Positions 42,038 through 51,695 of a DNA stretch of 56,870 nucleotides are shown here, piece after piece. The stretch is from JAVKBW01 sp964352715 (GTDB lineage Bacteria > Pseudomonadota > Alphaproteobacteria > UBA8366 > Aestuariispiraceae): the NCBI GenBank assembly GCA_964352715.1, contig CAYGSU010000018.1, positions 1-56,870 of the forward strand, read 5' to 3'. Numbering within the stretch: the first letter of the stretch is position 1; the number at the start of each line of letters is the position of its first letter. The translations under genes and the position numbers were made by a program. The notes beneath the pieces were generated by a model. That model did no database searches. It saw only the letters and a list, made by a program, of their open reading frames with translations, and was not told the origin of the DNA.

Positions 42038-45000
42038 ACTCTGCTGCCGACGCGACGTTTGCAGGCGAAGTCTGCGGTGTCTCGAACCGCGCAAGAAGCC
42101 GCTTCTTCTCAGCCTCCGCCTGCTGCACGGCCCGGTCCTTCACATGCCCGAATCCGCGCTGCTTTTCAGGCAGACCGGCAAGTTCAATGGCGGTTGGCAG
42201 GGTCTCGCGTGTCAGACCGGCCAGCAGCCTTTCGATCAGCGCTTCGTAGTCGGCAATCATTTGCCGTTCCATTCGGCGTTCGGCCTGATAGCCGAAGATG
42301 TCCCAGCGTGTTCCCCGCAGACCCTTCATTGATGCAAGCAGCCGGAACACCGGCAGTATCCAGGGCCCGAACGCCCGCTTGCCGCGTTCACCGGTTTGCG
42401 GGTCGATCCGGGTCAGAAGCGGCGGGGCAAGGTGAAACTTCAGTTTGTAGTCGCCGGCGAATTGATGACGCAGGTCGCGCTCGAATCTTCCGTCAGTGAA
42501 CAGGCGTGCGACCTCGTATTCGTCCTTGTACGCGAGAAGGCGATGATAGCCGCGCGCGACCGTCGCAGAAAGGTCTTCCGACTCCGATGTTATGGCGGAT
42601 TCGGCTTTCTGTACGCGTACAACCAGATCCTTGTAGCGTCTTGCATAGGCGGCGTCCTGATAGGATTTCAGATCAGTGATGCGTGACCTGACGATTTCCT
42701 CCAGCCGCAGCACGGGTGGCTCGGCAGGCATCGGTGCGGCCTGGTCGATCCGGGCCGGTTCATGCACGGCCAGACGACCCCAGCGGAAAGCCGCCTGGTT
42801 CATGTCGATGGCGACGCCATTCAGTTCGATGGCCCGGTCAATTGCCGCAGCGGAAACCGGCACCAGCCCCTTCTGGTAGGCAATCCCCAGCAGAAACAGG
42901 TTGGCGGCAATGGCGTCGCCCAGAAGCGCGGTGGCGATGCGGGTGCTGTCGATGAAGCTGGCCGCATCAGAGCCGACAGCCGTTTCGATCACCCGGCGAA
43001 GATCGTCGGCGGGGAAGGTCTGGTCCGGGTTTCGGGTGAAGTCACCGGTGATGGACGGATGGGTGTTCACCACGGCGCGGCTGCGGCCCGGCGATAGTCG
43101 TGTGACCGCTGCCTTGCCGGCGCCGACCACGATGTCACAACCCAGCAGCAGGTCGCTGGATCCGGTTGCGATGCTGATTGCGCTCATCGCCGTCGGATCG
43201 CGGCCGATTCTGACATGGCTCATCACCGGGCCGAATTTCTGCGCCAGTCCCGACATATCCAGCACGGTGCAGCCCTTGCCCTCCAGATGCGCCGCCATGC
43301 CCAGCACGTTACCAATGGTCAGCACACCGGTGCCGCCGACGCCGGTGACCAGAATGTTGTAGGGCTGCTCGCTGCAGTCTGCGATCTGCGGTTCGGGAAT
43401 CGCGTCGAGCATCGTTGTGTCGCCGCCGGTGGCCGGTTGCGGCTTGCGAAGGCTGCCGCCATGCACGGTAACGAAGCTCGGGCAGAAACCCTTGATGCAG
43501 GAAAAATCCTTGTTGCAGGCGGACTGATCGATTTCCCGCTTGCGGCCAAGGTCGGTTTCCACCGGTACAACCGACAGGCAGTTCGATTTTGCCGAACAGT
43601 CGCCGCAACCTTCGCAAACCGCCGTGTTGATAAAGGCGCGTTTCGGCGGGTCGGGATAGGCGTTGCGCTTGCGCCGGCGGCGTTTTTCCGCCGCGCAGGT
43701 CTGATCGAAGATCAGAATGGAGACACCGGGCACCTCGCGCAGCTCGCGCTGCACGGTATCAAGTTTATCGCGGTGATGGATGCCCGTGCCGGCGGGCAGC
43801 ATCGCGCCGCTGCCGTATTTTTCCGGTTCCTCTGCGACGACAACGATTCTCGATGCCCCTTCACCCGCCAGTTGATGGGCGATTGCCGGTACGGTCAGGC
43901 CGCCATCCATCGGTTGACCGCCTGTCAGGGCAACGGCGTCATTGAACAGGATCTTGTAGGTCATGGTTGCGCCGGAGGCGATGGCCGCGCGGATCGCCAT
44001 CGACCCTGAATGCTGATAGGTGCCGTCGCCGATATTTGCGAAGATATGGGGGGTGTCTGAAAACGGCGCCTGGCCGATCCAGTTCGCGCCTTCCGCCCCC
44101 ATATGGGTGTGCAGGGCCGACTTCCGGTCCATCCACTGCGCCATGTAATGGCAACCGATACCGACCAGCGCCCGCGAGCCTTCCGGCACCACAGTCGATG
44201 TGTTGTGCGGGCAACCGGAACAGAAATATGGCAGCCGTTCGATCGGGCTGGTCTGCCGCGCTGCATCGTCGGACAGCCGGTCCAGCCGCGCCACTCTCGC
44301 GGCCAGATCGGGTTTCTTTCCGCCCTCCAACCTGGTCAGACGGTCAGCGATGGCACGGGCGACCTGCACCGGCGACAGTTCGTTGTAGGACGGCAGAAGC
44401 GGCGCGCCGCTTTCATCGGTCTTGCCGACGATGCGGGGCCGCTGGTCTGCGGGCAGATTGTAGAGAATGCGCTTGAGCTGGTCTTCGATCAGCGGCCTTT
44501 TTTCCTCGACCACGAACAATTCCTCATGATCGCGGGCGAAGGCTGTCAGCCCGTCCGGTTCGACCGGCCAGGTCATCGCCAGCTTGTAGACCGACAGGCC
44601 CATCGAGGCGGCGCGTTCATGATCCAGGCCCAGATCGGCCAATGCCTGTTCGACATCCAGATAGGATTTGCCGCAGGTAACGATGCCAAGCCGGCGCTTC
44701 GGTGCGCTGATCACCAGCCGGTCCAGCTGGTTGGCCTTCACATAGGCCTGTGCCGCAGCCGGTTTGTAGCGGTGCAACAGTTCTTCCTGATCCAGCGCTG
44801 TATGCGGATAGCGGATATGCAACCCGCCCGGCGGCGGAGTGAAGGCGTCCGGCCCTGGTAGAACGGGGTTAAACCGGGCCGGATCGATATAAATCGACGC
44901 CGCGCTTTCCACCGTTTCGGCGATCAGTTTCAGGGATGCCCAGGCGCCGGAAAACCGCGACATCGCGATGCCGTGCAGGCCGTAATCGAGAATCTCCTGC

Positions 45001-45545
45001 ACGCCGGCCGGATGCAGGATCGGAATCATCGCATCGACAAGCGCGTATTCGCTGGCATGGGCGGTGGTTGATGATTTGCAGGTATGGTCGTCGCCCGCCA
45101 GCGCCAGCACCCCGCCTTTCGGGTCGGTACCGGCAAGGTTGGCGTGCCGAAGCGCATCGCCCGACCGGTCGATGCCCGGTCCTTTGGCGTAGAAGATCGA
45201 AAACACCCCATCGACTTTCGCCGAGCCGATCAGGTTAAGCTGCTGGGTGCCCCAGATTGCGGTGACGGCGAGATCTTCATTGATGCCGGCCTGAAACTTG
45301 ATGTTCTCGGCATCGAGATGCCGGCGCGCCAGCCAAAGCTGCTGATCATAGGCGCCCAGCGGCGAGCCACGGTAGCCGGAAATGTAGCCGGCGGTGTTCA
45401 GGCCGTTCGCAACATCGCGTCGATGCTGCATCATCGGCAGGCGCACCAGCGCCTGCGTGCCGGACAGGAAAACCCGGCCGCGATCAAGCGTGTACTTGTC
45501 GTCAATGGTGACGGTTTCGTTGATTGTCTGGTCTGGCTTCGACAC
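42036..45545 (-). CDS. Indolepyruvate ferredoxin oxidoreductase, fused subunits
   Basis: The 1169-residue protein joins the IorA part (TPP-binding and pyrimidine-binding domains) and the IorB/gamma part in one chain, as in many aerobic proteobacteria. TPP-site segments are IFANIGDGTYQHSGSMAIRAAI near residue 506 and a following ILFNDAVALTGGQPMDGG. An iron-sulfur region has NTAVCEGCGDCSAKSNC near 642 and later CNKDFSCIKGFCPSF. The gamma-like domain starts near NILVTGVGGTGVLTIGNVLGMAAHLEGKG around residue 728. It converts aryl pyruvates from Trp, Tyr and Phe to arylacetyl-CoA with electrons going to ferredoxin. No ferredoxin gene is adjacent. The ATG at 45545 is 165 bp from the divergent epimerase start. 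Confidence 0.94.
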   Translation of the reverse strand: MSKPDQTINETVTIDDKYTLDRGRVFLSGTQALVRLPMMQHRRDVANGLNTAGYISGYRGSPLGAYDQQLWLARRHLDAENIKFQAGINEDLAVTAIWGTQQLNLIGSAKVDGVFSIFYAKGPGIDRSGDALRHANLAGTDPKGGVLALAGDDHTCKSSTTAHASEYALVDAMIPILHPAGVQEILDYGLHGIAMSRFSGAWASLKLIAETVESAASIYIDPARFNPVLPGPDAFTPPPGGLHIRYPHTALDQEELLHRYKPAAAQAYVKANQLDRLVISAPKRRLGIVTCGKSYLDVEQALADLGLDHERAASMGLSVYKLAMTWPVEPDGLTAFARDHEELFVVEEKRPLIEDQLKRILYNLPADQRPRIVGKTDESGAPLLPSYNELSPVQVARAIADRLTRLEGGKKPDLAARVARLDRLSDDAARQTSPIERLPYFCSGCPHNTSTVVPEGSRALVGIGCHYMAQWMDRKSALHTHMGAEGANWIGQAPFSDTPHIFANIGDGTYQHSGSMAIRAAIASGATMTYKILFNDAVALTGGQPMDGGLTVPAIAHQLAGEGASRIVVVAEEPEKYGSGAMLPAGTGIHHRDKLDTVQRELREVPGVSILIFDQTCAAEKRRRRKRNAYPDPPKRAFINTAVCEGCGDCSAKSNCLSVVPVETDLGRKREIDQSACNKDFSCIKGFCPSFVTVHGGSLRKPQPATGGDTTMLDAIPEPQIADCSEQPYNILVTGVGGTGVLTIGNVLGMAAHLEGKGCTVLDMSGLAQKFGPVMSHVRIGRDPTAMSAISIATGSSDLLLGCDIVVGAGKAAVTRLSPGRSRAVVNTHPSITGDFTRNPDQTFPADDLRRVIETAVGSDAASFIDSTRIATALLGDAIAANLFLLGIAYQKGLVPVSAAAIDRAIELNGVAIDMNQAAFRWGRLAVHEPARIDQAAPMPAEPPVLRLEEIVRSRITDLKSYQDAAYARRYKDLVVRVQKAESAITSESEDLSATVARGYHRLLAYKDEYEVARLFTDGRFERDLRHQFAGDYKLKFHLAPPLLTRIDPQTGERGKRAFGPWILPVFRLLASMKGLRGTRWDIFGYQAERRMERQMIADYEALIERLLAGLTRETLPTAIELAGLPEKQRGFGHVKDRAVQQAEAEKKRLLARFETPQTSPANVASAAE

Positions 45546-45710
45546 GGTATCGGGTCCTGCGATTTTGCTTCCTATAACGTGGCATGTCGGACGATCCGGT
45601 CAAGTCCGAGGGCGGTTCGAAGCATCAAGTTGAAATTGCTGCGTGAAATCGCTGTATCTATCCGCTATAGCAGCGGGGCGTTCAATGGTTCAACAGCGCG
45701 GGAATGATTG

Positions 45711-46688
45711 ATGACGGTTTTGGTTACAGGAGCCGCCGGCTTTATCGGGTCGCATGTTGCGCAAGTGCTGCTTGCGCGCGGTGAAACCGTTGTCGGGATC
45801 GACAACATGAACGACTACTACGACGTAGCCCTGAAGCAGGCGCGACTCGATCAGTTGCTGCCGAAACCGGGTTTTACCTTCAAAAAAGTCGACATTGCCG
45901 ATCAGGCGGGCCTGAACGACGCACTGAACGGGGTGGGCCATATCGAAAGCATCGTTCATCTGGCCGCTCAGGCGGGAGTCCGCTACAGCCTGGAAGATCC
46001 GCATGCCTATGTTTCCGCCAATGTCGTCGGCCAGTTGAACATTCTGGAACTCGCCCGTCATAACGACCATCTGAAGCATCTGGTTTATGCCTCGTCATCG
46101 TCGGTTTACGGCGGCAACACGAAACTGCCCTTCGAGGTCGACGACCGGGTCGATACACCCCTGTCGCTATACGCCGCGACCAAGAAGGCGGACGAGCTTT
46201 TCGGCCACGCCTATGCCCATCTCTACCGGATCCCGATGACCGGCCTGCGGTTTTTTACCGTTTACGGCCCGTGGGGCCGGCCGGACATGGCGGCCTTCAT
46301 CTTCACGAAAAGGATTATCGAAGGCCAGCCGATCCCGGTGTTCAACAATGGCGAAATGCAGCGCGATTTTACCTATATCGACGATATCGTGACCGGCGTG
46401 GTGAACTGTCTGGATGCGCCGCCGGTTGTCGAAGACGGGGCCGTACCGCAGCGGATCTACAATATCGGCAACAACCGGTCGGAACAGCTGATGCGGCTGA
46501 TCGAGGTTCTCGAACAGGCGATCGGCAAGAAGGCGGTGATCGATTTCAAACCGATGCAGCCCGGCGATGTTACCGCGACATACGCCAATATCGACGCCAT
46601 GACCCGCGATTTCGGATTCAGCCCGACCACGCCGATTGATGTCGGCATCCCGAAATTCGTCGACTGGTACCGCGGTTTCTATTGCTAA
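45711..46688 (+). CDS. NAD-dependent nucleotide-sugar epimerase (UDP-glucuronate 4-epimerase type)
   Basis: The 325-residue SDR-fold enzyme has the NAD motif TGAAGFIGSHVA at the N-terminus, the catalytic SSSSVYGGN and Y-x3-K (SLYAATKKADEL) pair, and FFTVYGPWGRPDMAAFIFTKRI, a segment typical of UDP-glucuronate 4-epimerases (LspL/CapI), as is NDYYDVALKQARLDQL near residue 35. It would interconvert UDP-glucuronate and UDP-galacturonate for LPS or exopolysaccharide. ATG 45711 is used; a TTG lies just before it. Its TAA overlaps the convergent kinase stop by four bases. Confidence 0.92.
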   Translation: MTVLVTGAAGFIGSHVAQVLLARGETVVGIDNMNDYYDVALKQARLDQLLPKPGFTFKKVDIADQAGLNDALNGVGHIESIVHLAAQAGVRYSLEDPHAYVSANVVGQLNILELARHNDHLKHLVYASSSSVYGGNTKLPFEVDDRVDTPLSLYAATKKADELFGHAYAHLYRIPMTGLRFFTVYGPWGRPDMAAFIFTKRIIEGQPIPVFNNGEMQRDFTYIDDIVTGVVNCLDAPPVVEDGAVPQRIYNIGNNRSEQLMRLIEVLEQAIGKKAVIDFKPMQPGDVTATYANIDAMTRDFGFSPTTPIDVGIPKFVDWYRGFYC

Positions 46689-48982
46689 CCGGTCGGCGGG
46701 GGCGTCCGCGGCGATTGATGAAGGTTTTCGCCCATTACCCTGTCGATTGCATCCGTCAGTTCGGACGCCTTCAGTGGCTTTGAAACAACGCCGTTCATGC
46801 CGGCGGCAAGGTAGGTTTTGGTGTTTTCTTCCGTTATATCCGCCGTGATGGCGATGATCGGAACATCCGCCTTGCCGTCCTTCATCTGACGAATGCGTTT
46901 GGTGGCATCCGGCCCTGAAACGTTCGGCATGCGGACATCGGAAAGAATCAGATCGTAGTCGCCCTTTTCGTGCATGCGCAACAGTTCAGCGCCGTCATTT
47001 GCAATATCGATGGTGTGGCCCAGGCCCTTGATGACGGCGGACAGGATCTGCTGGTTGAGTTCGTTATCCTCCGCGACAAGGATGTTAAGCGCGCGCGTGG
47101 CCGTTACCTTCGGTTTGCTGGCGGTTTTATGGACGGCGGGTGGCGTGGCATCCGCTTTCGGCGCGATATAGGGAATCGTGAACCAGAACGTACTGCCCTT
47201 GCCCTCTTCGCTTTCAAATCCGATTTCTCCCTCCATCAATTCAACGAGCCGACGGCAAATGGATAACCCGAGGCCGGTGCCTTCAAATTTTCGGGTGATC
47301 GATGCGTCGGCCTGGGTAAATTCGGCAAACAGCGTGTCCGCAAGATGGTCGGGGATGCCGATACCGGTATCGATAACGGAGAATTTCAGCATCGGCCGCT
47401 TGTCCGGGTTGCCGACAACAGATGTTTCGAGCCGCACATACCCGTCCGATGTGAATTTCATGGCGTTTCCGACGATATTGATCAGCACCTGCCGGATGCG
47501 CGTCGGATCCGAATGAATTCTGTCCGGAAATTCTACGGAAGGGGCATAGGTCAGGTCGACCGGCTCCTGCCCGTTGCCGTTCTGGTTCCTGCCGAAAAGA
47601 TTGAAGATGCCATCGATCAATGCCGACATATCCACGTCTGAATTCTCGATTCTCAGCTTGCCGGCTTCCATCTTCGATATGTCCAGAATATCGTTGATGA
47701 TATGCATAAGCGATCGGGTCGCTTCCTTGATCTTGCCGATCTTGTCTTTCACGTCCTTTGGAAGTTCCTGATCGAGCAGAATGTCGGAAAACCCCATTAC
47801 CGCCGTCATCGGTGTCCGGATTTCGTGGCTCATCGTCGCCAGGAATTCGGATTTGGACTTGCTGGCCGCTTCGGCAAGCTGCTGTGCCGTCCGCAATTCA
47901 GCCGTCATTCTGCGGGCGATTTTCTCGGCCCGCTGCTGTGTCATCGCAAGGGAATAAACGATAAAGAACAGCAGGAAACTGACGATAAGGCCGGCGAACA
48001 GGATAACCAGTGGCAGGTCGCTTTCGGAGGGCGTAAGCGGATTTTCAGCGGCGGTAAACCTTAGCGTCCAGATACGACCCTGAAGCTCCAGCGTCGTATT
48101 GATTTCAACGGCATGCAGAACATCCGGCTCATCGTCATAGAAGCTGTCGTTGCTGTCGAATAACAGGTTTTCCCGATCCAGCACGGGCCCGTCGAAAATC
48201 TCGTAGCTGTAATCCGTGTAGCCGGGCCCAAGCACCCCTTTCATGAGATCGCCCATCCGGAACGGACTATAGACCCAACCTTCGAATGCCGCGCGCCGCT
48301 GTTCCACCGTCTCTGTCGGCAACCCGTTCCGGTAAAGCGGCAGGTAGGTCAGAAAGCCTTTCTGCACGTCGTTATCAGTTTCCTGAACCAGAGTAATCAT
48401 GCCGGAGGTCGAAGCGATCCCTTCGTCCCGGGCCCGTGTCATCGCTTCGCGGCGCATGGCGTTTGACCACATGTCGTACCCGAAGGCGCGCTGGTTGCGC
48501 CAGTCGAACGGTTCAAGATAGATGATTGCGGTGTATTCGCTGCGCTCGCCGTCCGGTTTAATGGAATAGTCAGAGAATCCCTGGCTGCGTATACCTGCCT
48601 CGTGCAGGACCCTGTCCGCCGGATCAATCGGAATGCTGAAGCCGATTCCCTGAATGCCCGGCCAGTGTTCCTGGATGTTCAGCGAGTCTACATAGGTCTG
48701 GAATTCCTGTCTGTTGACAGCAATCGACGCTTTGAAAAAACCGACGGTACCCCACAGCACCTGTTCGTAGCCTGCCATGCGGTCGCCGATCGTTTCGGTG
48801 ATCTCCAGTGCATTGGTCTCAAAACGCTTGAAGGCAGTAGTTTGAACGAACCGGTCGGAAAAATACCATGCCGCCGCCGTTGCGGCAAAACCCAGAAACA
48901 GAACGATCCACGCAGTATAAACGCTGTAAAGGGAGTGAACCTGCGCAGATCCCATCTCTGAGTCATTTTTTGAATCGAACAT
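46685..48982 (-). CDS. CHASE-domain hybrid sensor histidine kinase with receiver domain
   Basis: The 765-residue membrane kinase has a first span at about residues 22-42, a periplasmic CHASE domain (about 70-300; GIQGIGFSIPIDP, YTAIIYLEPFDWRNQRAFGYDM), a second span at 323-346, a HisKA domain with phospho-acceptor His386 (SHEIRTPM), a HATPase domain (N-box around NAMKFTS, DTGIGIP, GTGLGLS) at 490-605, and a receiver domain with Asp682 (LSDVRMPN). There is no HPt domain in the protein, so phosphotransfer needs a separate HPt; one is encoded at 53744. CHASE domains sense small extracellular molecules, which cannot be predicted. The 200 bp upstream hold no gene. Confidence 0.94.
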   Translation of the reverse strand: MFDSKNDSEMGSAQVHSLYSVYTAWIVLFLGFAATAAAWYFSDRFVQTTAFKRFETNALEITETIGDRMAGYEQVLWGTVGFFKASIAVNRQEFQTYVDSLNIQEHWPGIQGIGFSIPIDPADRVLHEAGIRSQGFSDYSIKPDGERSEYTAIIYLEPFDWRNQRAFGYDMWSNAMRREAMTRARDEGIASTSGMITLVQETDNDVQKGFLTYLPLYRNGLPTETVEQRRAAFEGWVYSPFRMGDLMKGVLGPGYTDYSYEIFDGPVLDRENLLFDSNDSFYDDEPDVLHAVEINTTLELQGRIWTLRFTAAENPLTPSESDLPLVILFAGLIVSFLLFFIVYSLAMTQQRAEKIARRMTAELRTAQQLAEAASKSKSEFLATMSHEIRTPMTAVMGFSDILLDQELPKDVKDKIGKIKEATRSLMHIINDILDISKMEAGKLRIENSDVDMSALIDGIFNLFGRNQNGNGQEPVDLTYAPSVEFPDRIHSDPTRIRQVLINIVGNAMKFTSDGYVRLETSVVGNPDKRPMLKFSVIDTGIGIPDHLADTLFAEFTQADASITRKFEGTGLGLSICRRLVELMEGEIGFESEEGKGSTFWFTIPYIAPKADATPPAVHKTASKPKVTATRALNILVAEDNELNQQILSAVIKGLGHTIDIANDGAELLRMHEKGDYDLILSDVRMPNVSGPDATKRIRQMKDGKADVPIIAITADITEENTKTYLAAGMNGVVSKPLKASELTDAIDRVMGENLHQSPRTPPPTG

Positions 48983-49182
48983 TCACAAATTCCGCCGGGT
49001 GAACCGATACAGGGTCACGATTGCGTATCGTTGTTGTCATGCAGGAAGTTAATCTATTAGGCTCAGCCCGGTTTCTGAACTGGTCTGTGATCTTACGCTA
49101 GCATCATAGCCGTGATTGATCACTTGGGGTTTTCCACAAGGTAAAAATCACCGAATTGCGCCACACGCGGCGACGGTGTCCA

Positions 49183-49848
49183 TCAGGCAGGATCGGGGAT
49201 CGTCCTGTCGAGGCCACGGGCGATGCGCTTTTCTTTGTCGTAGAAGGGCAGGTCGATGATGTCGCAGGGGTGGATGTCACCATCTTGCGTTCTCAGCGAT
49301 AATGACCGGCCGGCCCAGTCGCCGGGTTCGTTGAATCTGACATAGCCGATGCCGCAGCGAAGAAACGGCGACCAGTTGCCCACGGTTAACCACCCGACAG
49401 GTTGGTTGTTGTCCAGCACGACGATATCGCGGGCCAGTCGTGTCGCTGGGCACTTCACCCCGTAAAGCAGAGGGCGTCGGTCCGCCTCCAGAAGGGCTGC
49501 CCGCCCGACGAAATCCGGATTGTCGAAATCGATAAATGCGCCGATGCCAGCCTGAAAGGGTGTCATGGTCATGTCCATATCGGACCCGTTGTCCAGAATG
49601 CCGGCCTCGATGCGGCGAACAGCCATTGACGAGGTGGGACCGCTGACCTCCATTCCGTGCGGGGTGCCGGCTTCAAGCATGTGCTCCCAAAGGCGTTTGT
49701 GGTCGGTTGTTGCGCCGTCAGAATAGATTTCAAAGCCGAGCTCGCCTGTCCAGCCGGTTCTGGAAACGTAGAGCTGCTGGCCGCCCAGGTCGAAATAGCC
49801 GGCATGAAAATACCCCATTGTCTCGTCGATCGCACCGTTCGACGCTGC
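49183..49848 (-). CDS. GcvT-like aminomethyltransferase / DMSP-demethylase family protein, N-terminus missing at scaffold gap
   Basis: Only the last 222 codons are present; the frame runs into the 100-N gap. YVSRTGWTGELGFEIYSDG, then RRIEAGILDNGSDMDMTMTPFQAGIGAFID and FVGRAALLE, are the tetrahydrofolate-binding-domain hallmarks of the GcvT family, and LYGVKC...VGWLTVGNWSPFLRCGIGYVRF is the C-terminal GCV_T_C barrel. The family moves one-carbon groups to tetrahydrofolate: glycine cleavage T-protein, DMSP demethylase DmdA and related N-demethylases. The tail CDIIDLPFYDKEKR is closer to the DmdA/GcvT-like side group than to housekeeping GcvT, but the substrate stays open. Confidence 0.8.
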   Translation of the reverse strand, partial: AASNGAIDETMGYFHAGYFDLGGQQLYVSRTGWTGELGFEIYSDGATTDHKRLWEHMLEAGTPHGMEVSGPTSSMAVRRIEAGILDNGSDMDMTMTPFQAGIGAFIDFDNPDFVGRAALLEADRRPLLYGVKCPATRLARDIVVLDNNQPVGWLTVGNWSPFLRCGIGYVRFNEPGDWAGRSLSLRTQDGDIHPCDIIDLPFYDKEKRIARGLDRTIPDPA

Positions 49849-49948
49849 NNNNNNNNNNNNNNNNNNNNNNNNNNNNNNNNNNNNNNNNNNNNNNNNNNNN
49901 NNNNNNNNNNNNNNNNNNNNNNNNNNNNNNNNNNNNNNNNNNNNNNNN
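49849..49948. other. Scaffold gap of 100 N
   Basis: Exactly 100 unknown bases join two contigs. The length is a placeholder. Unrelated genes are cut on both sides (GcvT-like protein and acyl-CoA synthetase), so the continuous reading frame across it has no biological meaning. Confidence 0.99.
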
Positions 49949-51549
49949 TCGGGGTCATCCGTCAGGTCATCGCCCGGCTGTTTGCCGTTGTCGCGCCGCC
50001 ACATCTTGGCCCAGTCCGGGTCGGGCACAACCAGCGCGACCAGATGCGGGCGCTTGTCGCCATACACCATGACCTGGGAGATTTCCGGTTCGACGCACAG
50101 CATGCCCTCGACCCGTTGCGGCGAAATGTTGTCGCCGCCGGAATTGACGATGATGTCTTTCTTCCGGTCGGTGATCATCAGATAGCCGTCTTCGTCGAGA
50201 TGCCCGATATCGCCAGTATGCAGCCAGCCATCCTTGACGGTTTCCGCGGTCCGCTCCGGCTGGTTCCAGTATCCCTTCATCACGAGTTCACCGCGGATCA
50301 GGATTTCGCCGTCCCCGGCGATCCTGATCTCGACCCCCTTCAACGGCGGACCGACCGTGGTGATCTTGTTCTTCGTATACGGGTTACAGTTCGATACCGG
50401 CGCGCTTTCGGTCTGACCGAAGCCCTGCAGGATGGTCAGGCCAAGCGCCTGGAAAAACACCCCGACATCATAGTTCAGCGGCGCGCCACCGGACACGAAC
50501 GCTTTCAGCCGACCGCCGAACCGGTTCTTGACCTTGCGGCGGACCAGCTTGTCGAGCAGCAGATCGGTCAGCCGTTCGTGCCAGCTCAGGCTTTTCGGGT
50601 CTTCATATCGCTTGCGGCCGAGGGCGACGGCCAGCAGCAGCAATTCTCGCGACAGGCCCCCTTTCTGTTCCGCACCACGCAGCACGCGGGCGCGGATCGA
50701 TTCGTACAGGCGCGGCACGGCGGTCATGATCGTCGGGCGAACTTCCGCGATGTTGTCGATCAGCTTGTCGATGCCTTCGGCGTAGTAGATCTGCGCGCCA
50801 ATGCCGACCGGCACGAACTGGCCGCAGGTATGTTCATAGGAATGGCTCAGCGGCAGGAACGACAGGAAAACTTCGTTGTCGTCCTTCACACCGTCGATCG
50901 TGCGCACAAGATCATCCGCGCCAAGTACATTGCACAGCATGTTGCCATGGGTCAGCATCACCCCGGTCGGCGCACCGCCGGTGCCGGATGTGTAGATCAG
51001 GCTGGCCACCGTATCGCGGGCGATGCCGGAGGCGGCTTTTCTGATATCGCCACTGCCGGAATTGCCGTCGACGATCAACGCCTGCCAGTCAATGGCATTC
51101 AGCGACCCGGTTGCCGCTTTCGGCAGGGTTTCCATCGAGATCAGCAGGCGGATGTCATTCTCTTCCGCCGCAGACACGAGATTCTTCGCCAGCCGTTCGT
51201 TTGAAACAACGGCGATGGTCGCGCCGCTGTCCGACAGGATGTGTTTGTGATCGTCGACCGTGTTCGTCGTATAGGTCGGCACGCTGATGCCACCAGCCGC
51301 CATCACCGCGACGTCTATCATGAACCATTCCGGCCGGTTTTCCGCGACAATCACAACCCGGTCGCCCGTTTCCAAGCCGTTGGCCTTCAGCCCGGCGGCA
51401 AGGGCGACCACGGTGTCGGCTGTTTCTTTCCAGGTGAACGGTTTCCAGTCGCCGTCCCGCTTTGCCCACAGGAAGGATCTGTCTTGATATCGATCTGCCT
51501 GGTCGAAAAACAGGGTCGGCAGGTTTGGGACACTGGCGTAGTCAAGCAT
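49949..51549 (-). CDS. Long-chain acyl-CoA synthetase (AMP-binding), C-terminus missing at scaffold gap
   Basis: From ATG 51549 the protein runs about 533 residues into the gap, lacking its end. It has the adenylate-forming motifs SLIYTSGTGGAPTGVMLTHGN near residue 180, QGFGQTESAPVSN near 375, and WLHTGDIGHLDEDGYLMITDRKKDIIVNSGGDNISP near 450. TYTTNTVDDHKHILSDSGA near residue 90 matches the FAA1/FadD15 type of long-chain synthetases. It activates fatty acids to acyl-CoA via acyl-adenylate. The divergent gene is an ABC1/UbiB kinase. Confidence 0.92.
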
Positions 51550-51695
51550 GGTGAACCATATAGGTGATTGAAGACGATTTTCGGTACCGGAAAGAATAAG
51601 TCGGTTGCAACAGCTGTTTGTCAAATCCGGCGACCGTAAAACCTGCGTGAACCACCCGGCCCGACAGGTCGTACAAATTATCATGAGTGCCCCAA

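Noticed and set aside
49112..49123. GTGAT-TG-ATCAC repeat upstream of the kinase
   Set aside because: Short, with a wrong spacer for CRP/FNR sites and no clear gene to control at that position.
49183..51684. Single 833-codon frame joining acyl-CoA synthetase to a GcvT-like domain
   Set aside because: The frame passes through 100 N of a scaffold join. The two halves belong to unrelated families that are each complete elsewhere as separate genes, so this is not a fusion protein.
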